The translations under genes and the position numbers were made by a program. This document shows positions 33,295-42,421 of a stretch of DNA of 47,807 nucleotides, one piece after another (the first letter of the stretch is position 1; each line of letters begins with the position of its first letter). The stretch lies in the NCBI GenBank assembly GCA_030550615.1, contig JAUQPA010000006.1, positions 1 to 47,807 of the forward strand. The letters run 5' to 3'. The notes under the pieces are model-generated. The model was given only the letters and a program-made list of their open reading frames with translations, made no database searches and was not told the origin of the DNA. The stretch is from Thermoproteota archaeon. Lineage in GTDB: Archaea > Thermoproteota > Thermoprotei_A > Sulfolobales > Desulfurococcaceae.

Positions 33295-35619
33295 GTGAAT
33301 GCTTCTAGAGAGAAGAACACCATAGCATTAAAACTCGTTGTAACAGGTCTTGTTCAAGGAGTTGGATTTAGACCATTCATATCCCGATTAGCACTTAAAC
33401 ACAAATTAGGAGGATATGTAAAAAACATCGGGGGAAGTGAAGTAGAATTATGGATTGAAGGCAACGAAGCAGATGTCTACGAATTTCTTTACTCATTGTT
33501 CATTGATAAACCTCCTGTTGCAATCCTAGATCAGGTTTTTGCATCAAAAGAGACTCCGCAGGGCTTTACAGCCTTTAATATCGAGAAAAGCTCTACTAAT
33601 GTATTAACTAGATCTAATATTCCTCCAGATTTTGCTATTTGCAAAGATTGTTTAACAGAAGTACTAACCCCGGGGGATAGAAGATATCTCTATGCATTTA
33701 ATTCATGTGCATGGTGCGGTCCCCGTTTCTCAATGATGTATAAAACACCATATGATCGTGAAAACACAGCCATGTTCAAGTATGTTTTGTGCGATGAATG
33801 TATACATGAATACAATGATCCGGATAACCTACGGAGACACCATGCTCAGGGAATAAGTTGTCCACGTGATGGACCTAAACTCCTGCTACTGGACAAGAAC
33901 TTCAATGAAGTTTCATGTGAGAACCCTGTTACTGAAGCAGCGAGATTAATAGAGGAAGGGTATATTGTAGGTGTAAAAGGAATTGGAGGTTATCATATTG
34001 CAGCTTTAGCAACAAACGATGATACTGTAATAGAGCTTAGAAAAAGGAAGAAACGGCCAAGAAAACCTTTCGCCATCATGGGGCTTAATACCGAGGTGTT
34101 AAAAAAATTAGTTTACATGGATCCCGATGACGAAGCTTTATTGAATTCTCCTCAGGCCCCGATACTGATCCTACCTAAAAGACCGGAAACACCAGTATCG
34201 AAATACGTTTCACCAGATTTATCACATGAAGGAGTATTTATAGCATACTCCGCACTACACTACCTTCTTCTAATGAACACCAAGGATAAATTCTTAATAA
34301 TGACAAGTGGAAATACTCATGGAGAACCAATGTGTATTGATGAGGAATGTGCTAAAAACAAGTTATCTAAAATCGTGGATTACTTCCTCGTACACGATAG
34401 GGAGATCGTTAACCGAGTTGATGACAGTGTGTTGAGAAAAACAGGTAATTCATACTTATTTTTGAGGAGAAGCAGAGGGTATGCTCCAGCATGGATCACC
34501 ATAAATAAAGACCTGGGAGGGGAATTCATAGCATTCGGCGGAGATCTATCCAATGTAGGAGGAGTGGGCTTCGAGAATAAAATAGCTTTAACACCATACG
34601 TTGGTGATTTAGAATCGTTGCAAGCACAGAAAGACCTCTTGAAATACGTTGATTTCCTCGTGAAAAACTACCATATAGGTAAATCGAGTAAACCCATTGT
34701 TGTTGTTGATTTACATCCTCAAATGCACTCTAGGTCTCTGGGAGTAAAATACGCTGAAATGTACTCGTTTCCGTGGATTCAGGTACAACACCACTACGCT
34801 CATGTGCTTGGTGCTGCTATCGATAATGAACTTGATGGAACAATAGCTGGGTTGGCGATAGATGGGCTGGGGTGGGGACTTGATAAAACCATTTGGGGCG
34901 GCGAAGTTTTAATCTTTAGAACGGATTCCCGTGGTTTTAAAAGAACGGGTTCTATTAGTCAATTACCATTAACATCAGACAGGGATACTCTTAAACCAAT
35001 ACGTTTACTATTTGCCTATTACTCACGCCGCGGATTTGACTTCGCTGAGATAATGAAATTAGCTAAAGCTGAGAATTCGCTACTAGAATGTAAATCAGCA
35101 TTTACACTAGTAAGAAATGGAAGATATGTGCCCGCCTCCAGTACCGGTAGGCTGATAGATTTAGTTACAGCTATACTGAATCCAACCGTGGAGAGAACAT
35201 ATGAGGGGGAACCAGCCATATGGCTTGAATCCATTGCCTTCAAGGGGGAGCAATTGATACTAGATGATTTTAGAATACTATACGAAGACGGTATTCTCAG
35301 GTTAAACTATGATGACGTCATCGACTGGATTATTGAAAACAAGAGTAGATATAGGGCCGACACGCTTGCGAGAAGTTTCTTGTATAGCCTCGGATACTGG
35401 CTTGGGGAACTAGTCGTTGAGTCAATTAAAGGTTCACGTGTAGACAACGTAGTGATTTCTGGAGGAGCTGCTGTTAATGAATTCATATATCGCGGTTTAC
35501 GTGATAAATTATTCGAGGTTAACTTAACTCTCCACCTACCTAGGAGAATTCCCCCGGGCGACGGTGGATTAGCTTTTGGGCAGATAATTGCTGCATCATT
35601 GAACTACATGGATTCATAA
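33295..35619 (+). CDS. hypF: [NiFe]-hydrogenase maturation carbamoyltransferase HypF
   Basis: 774 residues from GTG 33295. HypF makes the thiocarbamate that becomes the CN ligands of the Ni-Fe site. Domains: acylphosphatase (residues 8-95, GLVQGVGFRPFISRLALKH), zinc-finger region (C116, C119, C138, C141, C166, C169, C189), YrdC-like (about 205-385, KGIGGYHIAALATND) and Kae1-like carbamoyltransferase (about 400-770, QHHYAHVLGAAIDN and GLAIDGLGWG). The final CxxC of the zinc fingers reads CPRD (D192 for Cys). It sits just before the hydrogenase operon that needs it. No other hyp genes are in the window. Confidence 0.94.
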   Translation: MNASREKNTIALKLVVTGLVQGVGFRPFISRLALKHKLGGYVKNIGGSEVELWIEGNEADVYEFLYSLFIDKPPVAILDQVFASKETPQGFTAFNIEKSSTNVLTRSNIPPDFAICKDCLTEVLTPGDRRYLYAFNSCAWCGPRFSMMYKTPYDRENTAMFKYVLCDECIHEYNDPDNLRRHHAQGISCPRDGPKLLLLDKNFNEVSCENPVTEAARLIEEGYIVGVKGIGGYHIAALATNDDTVIELRKRKKRPRKPFAIMGLNTEVLKKLVYMDPDDEALLNSPQAPILILPKRPETPVSKYVSPDLSHEGVFIAYSALHYLLLMNTKDKFLIMTSGNTHGEPMCIDEECAKNKLSKIVDYFLVHDREIVNRVDDSVLRKTGNSYLFLRRSRGYAPAWITINKDLGGEFIAFGGDLSNVGGVGFENKIALTPYVGDLESLQAQKDLLKYVDFLVKNYHIGKSSKPIVVVDLHPQMHSRSLGVKYAEMYSFPWIQVQHHYAHVLGAAIDNELDGTIAGLAIDGLGWGLDKTIWGGEVLIFRTDSRGFKRTGSISQLPLTSDRDTLKPIRLLFAYYSRRGFDFAEIMKLAKAENSLLECKSAFTLVRNGRYVPASSTGRLIDLVTAILNPTVERTYEGEPAIWLESIAFKGEQLILDDFRILYEDGILRLNYDDVIDWIIENKSRYRADTLARSFLYSLGYWLGELVVESIKGSRVDNVVISGGAAVNEFIYRGLRDKLFEVNLTLHLPRRIPPGDGGLAFGQIIAASLNYMDS

Positions 35620-35654
35620 ATATTCTTCTGTTGATGTAGGTACATGATGTAAAG

Positions 35655-35692
35655 TATTTTAAAGCCCGGGGTTAATAGTAAGCCTCTTGGAG
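35655..35692 (+). promoter_or_regulatory. Promoter and SD of the hydrogenase operon
   Basis: TATTTTAAA at 35655-35663 predicts transcription start near 35685. GGAG at 35689-35692 lies ten bases before ATG 35703. No other good TATA box interrupts the next 8 kb of tightly packed genes. Confidence 0.55.
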
Positions 35693-35702
35693 AGTGCTTA
35701 TA

Positions 35703-36170
35703 ATGATGCAGGAGCAAAAAGCTAGGAAAACAGGGTACAGGATTATAAGGTATAGTCCATGGCTCGTACATTTCAATACAGGAGCTTGCAATGGATGTGA
35801 TATAGAGGTTTTAGCAAGTATAACTCCACTATATGACCCCGAGCGTTTCGGAGTAAAGCTTTCTCCCAGTATAAGACACGGTGATATACTCGTAGTCACT
35901 GGAGCGGTTACAAAGAAAGCTGCGGATAGGCTTAAGCGATTATATGATCAAATGCCTTGTCCCAAATTCGTGGTAGCTGTTGGCGCATGCGCTATTGATG
36001 GCGGTGTTTTCTCTAAATCCTATAGTGTTGTAGGAGGCGCTGACAAAGTTGTCCCAGTTGCAATATATATACCGGGTTGCCCTCCAAGACCTGAAGCAAT
36101 TCTAGATGGATTAGTTAAGCTACTAACCGCGCTCAGGGAGGAAGAGGTGCAGAATAATGGATGTAGCTGA
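35703..36170 (+). CDS. mbhJ: Membrane-bound hydrogenase small subunit MbhJ (NuoB-like)
   Basis: 155 residues from ATG 35703; GTG 35694 is in frame but has no room for an SD. Small subunit carrying the proximal 4Fe-4S cluster next to the Ni-Fe site. Ligands seen: C29 and C32 (GACNGCDIE), a cysteine in GACAIDGG near residue 95 and PGCPPRPE near residue 126. First gene of the operon; overlaps mbhK by 14 bases. Confidence 0.9.
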   Translation: MMQEQKARKTGYRIIRYSPWLVHFNTGACNGCDIEVLASITPLYDPERFGVKLSPSIRHGDILVVTGAVTKKAADRLKRLYDQMPCPKFVVAVGACAIDGGVFSKSYSVVGGADKVVPVAIYIPGCPPRPEAILDGLVKLLTALREEEVQNNGCS

Positions 36171-36606
36171 AAAACTGAAATTACTAGAGGATTTTGCTCT
36201 AGAAAAGAGTGTTCTGAAACCCAATAGAAAACTATTTGTTGTTGAACCAAGTTATGTTAGAAGAATATTTGAGTCTTTGATTGAAAAATTAGGTCACGGA
36301 GGATTCTACTTATCTACAATAGTAGGTACTGATCTAAAAGAGGAAAACAAAATCCGTTTAGATTACTATGTTGTAATGTTACCAGAGGAGGAAACTGTAG
36401 TGATAAGAACCTTCTTACCTAGAGAAAACCCGGTTATAGATAGCCTAATTGACATAATCCCCGGCGCCCTAGCAGGTGAATGCGAAACATACGATTTACT
36501 GGGAGTGGTTTTCCGTGGAAATCCATTTCTTAAACGTGGTTTCTTTGTTCCAACAGATGTATCCGAGAAAGGGATTTATCCATTGAGAAAAGATAGCGGT
36601 GTTTAA
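36157..36606 (+). CDS. mbhK: Membrane-bound hydrogenase subunit MbhK (NuoC-like)
   Basis: 149 residues, matching the 30-kDa complex I subunit (NuoC) family: DYYVVMLPEEETVVIRTFLP, ENPVIDSLIDIIPGALAGECE, YDLLGVVFRGNP and FVPTDVSEKGIYPLRK. Structural partner of the large subunit, on the cytoplasmic side. It begins inside mbhJ and is followed after one base by mbhL. Confidence 0.88.
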   Translation: MDVAEKLKLLEDFALEKSVLKPNRKLFVVEPSYVRRIFESLIEKLGHGGFYLSTIVGTDLKEENKIRLDYYVVMLPEEETVVIRTFLPRENPVIDSLIDIIPGALAGECETYDLLGVVFRGNPFLKRGFFVPTDVSEKGIYPLRKDSGV

Positions 36607-36607
36607 T

Positions 36608-37810
36608 ATGGGTATAACAAAAGTAGTTGAAATACCAGTAGTTACAACGGAGGTTCCAATTGGTCCGCAGCACCCAGCTTTACACGAGCCAATAATGCTC
36701 AAAGTGTACGCAGATGGAGAAGAGGTAGTAAAGGTAGAAGTGAATACTGGCTATAATCACCGGGGAATTGAAAAACTGTGCGAGAAGAACACGTTTTACC
36801 GAGATATATTCATTGTTAGTAGAGTCTGTGGTATATGTAACGCTGTTCATGCGAATTGCTATGTAAGAGCATTAGAGCAGATACTCGATGTTACACCAAA
36901 TAGAAGGGCGAAGTTTCTTCGTGTTCTCTCAATGGAGCTTGAGAGAATACACAGTCACATGTTAATAAACGCCGTTATGGCTGAAATAGTGGGCTTCGAG
37001 ACGTTGTTCATGCAAATAATGCTAGATAGAGAAAGAGTTATGAAAGCAAAAGAGATACTTACTGGTAATAGAGTTTCAGCAGATTACATGATGGTAAGCG
37101 GTGTTCGCAGAGACATTGATGAAGTTAAAAGAGACAAGATTAAAGAGATATTGTTAAAACTCAAATCGAAAATTGAATACTATAAAAAGGTCTTCGAGGA
37201 AGATGAAACACTCGTGAAGAGACTTGTGGATGTAGGCAGAGTAAAATACGAGGATGCCACTAGCCATAGTTTTGTGGGACCATTAGCTAGGGCTTCAGGA
37301 GTTCGAATTGATAGTAGAGCGAGTGATAAATATGATGCTTATGACGAAATACCATTCAATGTCATAACAAGAACTGAGGGGGATTCATGGGCTAGAATGA
37401 TGGTTAGATGGGATGAGATACTAGAATCCATAGAAATGGGTATTTACATCCTAAATAACCTACCATCCGATGGCAACCCTGTTCCAGATGAAAGAAGGCT
37501 TCCAAGGAGATTCCCTCCGGGTGAAGCTTATACAAGAGTAGAAGCGCAGAGAGGAGAGTTAACCTACTACGTTATGAGTGATGGAAAGACGCAGAACCCG
37601 TACCGGGTTAAAATTAGAACCCCTAGCTTCAATAATATAGTGAACTCGGCATTTATGTATGTGAAACACACATTAGCAGACGTCCCAGTTATATTGACTT
37701 CCATAGATCCATGTATTTCCTGCATGGAGAGAGTAACATTAATAGACTTGGAGAAAGGAGTTAGGCAACGCATACCACTTAAACAGTTATCTTCTGGTGG
37801 AAGAAAATGA
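36608..37810 (+). CDS. mbhL: [NiFe]-hydrogenase large subunit MbhL
   Basis: 400 residues from ATG 36608, directly after the mbhK stop; GTG 36599 is in frame but less likely. Holds the Ni-Fe site where protons are reduced to H2. All four nickel ligands are present: C74 and C77 (RVCGICNAVH) and C369 and C372 (DPCISCMER). A 25-residue tail follows R375, the usual cut site of the hydrogenase maturation endopeptidase. IGPQHPALHEP at the N terminus is shared with complex I NuoD. These features separate it from the sulfur-reducing MBX/MBS type, which has lost nickel ligands (established, from memory). Overlaps mbhN by four bases. Confidence 0.93.
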   Translation: MGITKVVEIPVVTTEVPIGPQHPALHEPIMLKVYADGEEVVKVEVNTGYNHRGIEKLCEKNTFYRDIFIVSRVCGICNAVHANCYVRALEQILDVTPNRRAKFLRVLSMELERIHSHMLINAVMAEIVGFETLFMQIMLDRERVMKAKEILTGNRVSADYMMVSGVRRDIDEVKRDKIKEILLKLKSKIEYYKKVFEEDETLVKRLVDVGRVKYEDATSHSFVGPLARASGVRIDSRASDKYDAYDEIPFNVITRTEGDSWARMMVRWDEILESIEMGIYILNNLPSDGNPVPDERRLPRRFPPGEAYTRVEAQRGELTYYVMSDGKTQNPYRVKIRTPSFNNIVNSAFMYVKHTLADVPVILTSIDPCISCMERVTLIDLEKGVRQRIPLKQLSSGGRK

Positions 37811-38208
37811 GGCGACCCAAGTTAATTGAAGTTATATTCAGGAACTTGGTTACTAAACCATCAACTGTACAATATCCACGCGAGAAAACAGAGGTGGAAC
37901 CCGATTCACGTGGAATTCAATACGCTGATTTATCTAAATGTACTGGTTGTTCACTGTGCTCAATAGAGTGTCCTGCTGACGCTATTAAAATGACGCTTAT
38001 TCCTCAAGAATACGAGGTTCCAAAAACTAATCCCCGCAGGTTATTTCCTTTGATAAACTACGGGAAATGCGTCTATTGTTATAGATGCGTCAAAATATGT
38101 CCTGTAAATGCTTATATCGTAACAAATAAATACGATATAGCAAGCTCTACGAGGTATACTTCAGAGAATTTATCGCTTGCAACACTCAAAAAGGTGGTAT
38201 CGAGTTGA
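37807..38208 (+). CDS. mbhN: Hydrogenase ferredoxin-like subunit MbhN (NuoI-like)
   Basis: 133 residues with two 4Fe-4S motifs: CTGCSLCSIECP near residue 46 and CVYCYRCVKICP near residue 82. Carries electrons from ferredoxin to the small subunit. In Pyrococcus mbhN is the last gene of the operon; here it follows mbhL. Overlaps the next gene by four bases. Confidence 0.9.
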   Translation: MRRPKLIEVIFRNLVTKPSTVQYPREKTEVEPDSRGIQYADLSKCTGCSLCSIECPADAIKMTLIPQEYEVPKTNPRRLFPLINYGKCVYCYRCVKICPVNAYIVTNKYDIASSTRYTSENLSLATLKKVVSS

Positions 38209-38474
38209 TCTGGGAGATAATTTTAGCTATTTCAATAATATACACCATAGCTATCGCATTACTGACCGTAATTGCTCTTAAAGGTCCAACGTTGGGAGAC
38301 CAGGTTTTAGCAATAGATACCATAACGTATGCTACAGTGGTATTAATGGTATTATTTTCTGTTTTCTTTAAAGAACCGATTTTAACCGTTGTCGCTATTC
38401 CGTTGGCGCTGTGGATTTACGCTCTTGATATCTATGTAGCGAAATACCTGGAGAAAGGTGATCTCGGTGCTTGA
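38205..38474 (+). CDS. mbhB: Mrp-type antiporter subunit MrpF/MbhB
   Basis: 89 residues from TTG 38205; three membrane helices. ALKGPTLGDQVLAIDTITYA is the MrpF/MnhF signature. Part of the cation/proton antiport module of the complex. Confidence 0.83.
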   Translation: MIWEIILAISIIYTIAIALLTVIALKGPTLGDQVLAIDTITYATVVLMVLFSVFFKEPILTVVAIPLALWIYALDIYVAKYLEKGDLGA

Positions 38475-38841
38475 TATTGTTGAACTAATACTCAAATTTG
38501 TTGGATTAGGATTAATAATTCTAGGAGGATTCGCTAGTTTGATTTCAGCAATAGGATTTCATAGGTTTAGAAACTTTTATCTAAGATTACACGCCACGAC
38601 AATTGGAACCATATGGGGATGTGTATATCCATTAATAGGGATTTCATTATTATCTATTACATTAAACGATCTTGGTGCAAGCAGATGGTTTATCGCTGGA
38701 GCGAGTTTTATTACAGCTTTAATAATTTTGATTCTTGCTCCAGCGGGATCGCACGCGATTGCACGAGCTATTCATAAATCTAAAACCGCTAGAGTTCAGC
38801 CATGTATCGCGGATTTATTAGATAAAGATCTCTGTGGGTGA
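38467..38841 (+). CDS. mbhC: Mrp-type antiporter subunit MrpG/MbhC
   Basis: 124 residues from GTG 38467, preceded by a perfect GGTGAT at 38457-38462; GTG 38458 is also in frame but overlaps this SD. Three membrane helices; GFHRFRNFYLRLHATTIGT matches the MrpG/MnhG signature. Starts inside mbhB and overlaps mbhD. Confidence 0.83.
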   Translation: MLDIVELILKFVGLGLIILGGFASLISAIGFHRFRNFYLRLHATTIGTIWGCVYPLIGISLLSITLNDLGASRWFIAGASFITALIILILAPAGSHAIARAIHKSKTARVQPCIADLLDKDLCG

Positions 38842-39116
38842 GCGGGATGTTAGCCGAGTTAATTATTTACCTAATAATGGCCGTTCTTGGAATAATGTCA
38901 ACGATAGCTGTTTATCTAGCTATTAAAGAACGCGACTTAGTGAAAGCCGTTGTATATAGTGCTCTTCAAAGTAGCTTCTACGCTGTATTATACTACTTTT
39001 TAATGGCTCCCGATATAGTTCTCGTGTACTTGCCTGTTGCAGTAGGATTGGTTCCGGGAGTATTGTTGATCCTAATTAGTAAAACTGAGAGGTGGGAGAA
39101 GAATGAAGCTAGCTGA
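38838..39116 (+). CDS. mbhD: Hydrogenase membrane subunit MbhD
   Basis: 92 residues, three membrane helices. IKERDLVKAVVYSALQSSFYA and LVYLPVAVGLVPGVLLILIS match the MbhD (MrpA C-terminal-like, DUF4040) family. Overlaps the next gene by 14 bases. Confidence 0.82.
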   Translation: MSGMLAELIIYLIMAVLGIMSTIAVYLAIKERDLVKAVVYSALQSSFYAVLYYFLMAPDIVLVYLPVAVGLVPGVLLILISKTERWEKNEAS

Positions 39117-39885
39117 ATTAACTCTATTAGTTACTCTTATTTTATCATTGGCTTTAATGCTTACTTTTGCATACAATTACTTAGCACCTACACCTGAAGT
39201 TAGAAATCTTGCGTTATTCTATTTAATTACAACGTATAATCCGCAATTACCTTACTATACTGTTAACTCCCCTGAAGCTGTCACAGCGATCGTGTGGGAT
39301 TATAGAGGTCTTGATACATTATTTGAAACAGCTGTTTTCTACTTAGCGTTAATCGCTGGATTAGCACTTGCACGCAGACTATACAGGGAGAACCCGGTTT
39401 CGTTTCTTAGCACTAATGGGGGATTATCAATTATAGTTAAAACTGTAACGAAGATAACTTCTCCAATGATCATTGCCGTAGGAGCATCCATCGGATTACA
39501 TGGACATTTAACTCCAGGCGGAGGCTTCCAGGGAGGTGCAACGATAGCTGTAGCACCCATGGTAATAATTATAACATTCTCGGTGTTCTACCTTCTTACT
39601 AGAAAAGTAACAACTGAGAAAATGCTTCTTATTCGAAGCATAGGGTTGATTGGAATAGGTTTAACGGCGATTTCGGTGTTCATTATAGGTTTAGCTGCTG
39701 GAAGATTAGCTTTTGTTTTTCAAAATATGCCGAAGGCGAATGCGCCCATGGGACTCCCAGGTCAAGTGAACGGGGTTTTAATAAGTGGTACCTTGTGGTT
39801 TTTCAATTTATTTGAAATGTTGGCGGTTGCCGCTGGATTTACCATGGCATTCGCGGTTTTGATGCTTGCAGGTAAAGAGAGGTGA
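39103..39885 (+). CDS. Fused MbhE-MbhF (MrpA tail plus MrpB) membrane subunit
   Basis: 260 residues from ATG 39103. Residues 1-105 resemble MbhE (NSPEAVTAIVWDYRGLDTLF followed by a helix); residues about 110-260 are MrpB/MbhF with the characteristic LHGHLTPGGGFQGGATIA near residue 130. In Pyrococcus these are two genes. Here one continuous frame covers both, with no internal start of good context near the junction. About six to seven membrane helices. Confidence 0.85.
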   Translation: MKLAELTLLVTLILSLALMLTFAYNYLAPTPEVRNLALFYLITTYNPQLPYYTVNSPEAVTAIVWDYRGLDTLFETAVFYLALIAGLALARRLYRENPVSFLSTNGGLSIIVKTVTKITSPMIIAVGASIGLHGHLTPGGGFQGGATIAVAPMVIIITFSVFYLLTRKVTTEKMLLIRSIGLIGIGLTAISVFIIGLAAGRLAFVFQNMPKANAPMGLPGQVNGVLISGTLWFFNLFEMLAVAAGFTMAFAVLMLAGKER

Positions 39886-39889
39886 TCTT

Positions 39890-40297
39890 ATGGCTGTGGA
39901 CTTTGCGGGTACATATTTGCTTCTAGTTTTGCTTTCGTCATTATTAGTCAACTTTGTACTAAGTATTTACGGGATATTTTTCAAACCCCACTTTACCAAG
40001 AAAGTAATTGCTTTAACTATTTTATCTGATACATTAAATACGTTCGCAATATACATAGGGTATAGAAGATGGCTGGAAGGAGTTAATCCCAGACCACCGG
40101 TTTTAACGACGACTCCTACATGGGAGTCTATTACAGAATTCTCGAGGCGTGCTGTTGATCCATTGCCGCAGGCACTAGTCTTAACAGCTGTTGTTATTGG
40201 ATTAGCTGTTACGTTGTTCCTCGTATTCCTCGGGTATATTCTCTACATGCATTATGGAACACTTGATATGAGGGAAATAAGAAGATTAAAGGGTTGA
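39890..40297 (+). CDS. mbhG: Mrp-type antiporter subunit MrpC/MbhG (NuoK-like)
   Basis: 135 residues from ATG 39890, chosen for the perfect SD AGAGGTGATC just upstream; in-frame TTG 39866 is earlier. Three membrane helices; KVIALTILSDTLNTFAIYIG and DPLPQALVLTAVVIGLAVT are MrpC/NuoK signatures. Confidence 0.85.
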   Translation: MAVDFAGTYLLLVLLSSLLVNFVLSIYGIFFKPHFTKKVIALTILSDTLNTFAIYIGYRRWLEGVNPRPPVLTTTPTWESITEFSRRAVDPLPQALVLTAVVIGLAVTLFLVFLGYILYMHYGTLDMREIRRLKG

Positions 40298-40301
40298 GGA
40301 T

Positions 40302-40808
40302 ATGACTAAGATATTAAATATGTTCATAGTAGCGTGCTTAACGTTCATGGTTTACATTATTTTCACCGGAAGCTCAAGTGTTTACGACCTAGTAACAGGG
40401 TTCATAGTAGCGCTAATAGTTGGTGCATTATTTTCGAATATAACGTTAAGTAACGCATTAAAAGTACTTGAACCACGTAGATGGTATTATTTATTAAGAT
40501 ACGCTATAAGGTACTTCATTATTGATGAAACGTTAGCTCATGTAGATGTAATAAAGAGAATTCTGAATCCACGGATGCCGGTTAACCCCGCCATAGTAAA
40601 AGTGCCGTATAACGTAGAAACAGATTACGCAAAAACATGTATTGCATGCAGCATTACCAATACTCCTGGAACCGTTGTTGTTGAAATAGATGAAAATGAA
40701 AAATCTTTTTATATCCACTGGATAGATGCAAAAACCTTAGAACCAGAAAAAGCAAGGGAGTACATTTCAATGGTGTTTGAAAAATACTCGAGGAAAATAT
40801 TTGACTAG
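40302..40808 (+). CDS. mbhA: Mrp-type antiporter subunit MrpE/MbhA
   Basis: 168 residues from ATG 40302. Two to three N-terminal helices, then a soluble domain; VKVPYNVETDYAKTCIACSI and NTPGTVVVEIDE (family SITLTPGT) identify MrpE. In Pyrococcus mbhA is first in the operon; here it lies between mbhG and mbhH. Confidence 0.85.
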   Translation: MTKILNMFIVACLTFMVYIIFTGSSSVYDLVTGFIVALIVGALFSNITLSNALKVLEPRRWYYLLRYAIRYFIIDETLAHVDVIKRILNPRMPVNPAIVKVPYNVETDYAKTCIACSITNTPGTVVVEIDENEKSFYIHWIDAKTLEPEKAREYISMVFEKYSRKIFD

Positions 40809-40819
40809 AGGTGAATTAC

Positions 40820-42421
40820 ATGGAATTAGCAATGCAAATGCTAGGTTTACTTACACCTGTTTTAATAATACATGCATTTGTAATTCCAATACTTAAATTA
40901 CTCAAGTCTACTCGCTTACCTGGAGTTATTGCATTAATGGGATCAGGGTTCGCGGTTGTAGCAACAAGCATTATCTTCTACGGGGTACAAGAAGGGGGCC
41001 CAATGGTGTATACTTATGGTGGATGGCCGCCGCACTTCGGCATAGTCTATGAGGTTGATTACTACAATGCTCTTCTGGGATTTCTCACAGCTTGGATAAT
41101 GCTTGTAATAGTCATATACTCTATGTGGTATGAGCATCACATAGATGACCCGTCTTGGTATTATGTACTACTAATAGGGCTCGAAACTGGAATCCTAGGT
41201 TGCTTGTATACAGGCGACGCATTCAACTTATTCGTAATGCTCGAAGTACTCAGTATAACCGCGTATGGGCTAGTTGCCTATCACAGAGACCGAGCGGAGG
41301 CTGTAGAGGCTGCTGCTAAATACGCTCTCATAGGTGCTGTAGCAACTTCATTGTACTTTACAGCTGTCGTATTGCTATATGCAGGGTACGGTTCAGTTAA
41401 CATGGCAGTATTATCCATTTACTCTAGAACATATGTAGCTAAAGTATCAGCAGCATTTAAGTACCTTAGTCTTCTATCAGTTGCCCTGGCATTATGGGTA
41501 TTTACGTATAAATCCGCTTTAGTCCCCAATCACTTCTGGCTACCAGATGCTCACCCGGAAGCCCCAACTCCGGTTTCAGCGGCTTTGTCAGGATTAGTTG
41601 TCAATGTAGGCGTATATGCAACCGCCCGGTTCCTCTACACTATCTTTGGTCCAGATAGTACAATTGCGAGTTACCGCGAAGTAGTGCTCCTGGTAGTTTT
41701 TATTCTAGGTGCTATTAGCGGCATTATAGGTGCTTTAATGATGATGGCTCAAAGAGATATTAAAAGACTACTAGCATACAGCACTGTTTGCCACATTGGC
41801 ATAGCTTACATGGGAATATCAGCTGGTTTCATTATTGGAAACGAGGAAGCCATTAGACTAGCAGTTATGGGAGGTATTGTTCACATTGTTGCACACGGAA
41901 TAGCTAAGGCCCTGCTCTTCATGTCTAGTGGAGTGTTAATAGATGCAGCTGGGTCACGAGACCTGGATGAAATGAAAGGCATAGGTAGATACCACCCATT
42001 GACATCTATATCCATGATACTTGGGTTCTTTAGTTTAGCTGGATTAATTCCATTCATAGGCTTTTATTCTAAATTACTCATAGCTCTAGGATATATAAAT
42101 TCAGGATTTATTTTGGGTGCAGTGTTAATCATAGTCATATCTGCTTTATCGATCCCAGGTTACTTGAAAGCTATTTCAGCCGTAGTGTTCTCGACAGGCG
42201 GAGAGCCTAGACAACGCCTCGAGAAAACATGGATAGAACCAATTTTATTTGCAATGGCGCTATCTCTACTGGTACTAGGCGTCTTATTCCAGTACCTCTG
42301 GCCTGTTTACGATGAAGCTTCAAAAGCGCTTGTCACCGTAGATGGTGTTAATGAATACATATCCAGAGCCTGGAACCTTATACCTGTAGAGTTAAAATTA
42401 TTCATGGGTGTTACTCCATGA
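40820..42421 (+). CDS. mbhH: Antiporter-like proton-pumping subunit MbhH (MrpD/NuoN-like)
   Basis: 533 residues from ATG 40820, after AGAGGTGA; in-frame GTG 40811 overlaps this SD. About 14 membrane helices. Proton-channel residues seen: the TM5 glutamate in VMLEVLSITAYGLVAY, lysines in AAAKYALIG, YKSALVPNHFWLPDAHPEAP and the TM12-type segment IAKALLFMSSG. It couples electron transfer to ion movement. Only one antiporter-type subunit is encoded, as in MBH; MBX complexes carry two. Overlaps mbhI by four bases. Confidence 0.92.
   Translation: MELAMQMLGLLTPVLIIHAFVIPILKLLKSTRLPGVIALMGSGFAVVATSIIFYGVQEGGPMVYTYGGWPPHFGIVYEVDYYNALLGFLTAWIMLVIVIYSMWYEHHIDDPSWYYVLLIGLETGILGCLYTGDAFNLFVMLEVLSITAYGLVAYHRDRAEAVEAAAKYALIGAVATSLYFTAVVLLYAGYGSVNMAVLSIYSRTYVAKVSAAFKYLSLLSVALALWVFTYKSALVPNHFWLPDAHPEAPTPVSAALSGLVVNVGVYATARFLYTIFGPDSTIASYREVVLLVVFILGAISGIIGALMMMAQRDIKRLLAYSTVCHIGIAYMGISAGFIIGNEEAIRLAVMGGIVHIVAHGIAKALLFMSSGVLIDAAGSRDLDEMKGIGRYHPLTSISMILGFFSLAGLIPFIGFYSKLLIALGYINSGFILGAVLIIVISALSIPGYLKAISAVVFSTGGEPRQRLEKTWIEPILFAMALSLLVLGVLFQYLWPVYDEASKALVTVDGVNEYISRAWNLIPVELKLFMGVTP

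Noticed and set aside
38458-38466. mbhC beginning at GTG 38458
   Set aside because: This GTG is inside the perfect GGTGAT SD that serves GTG 38467.
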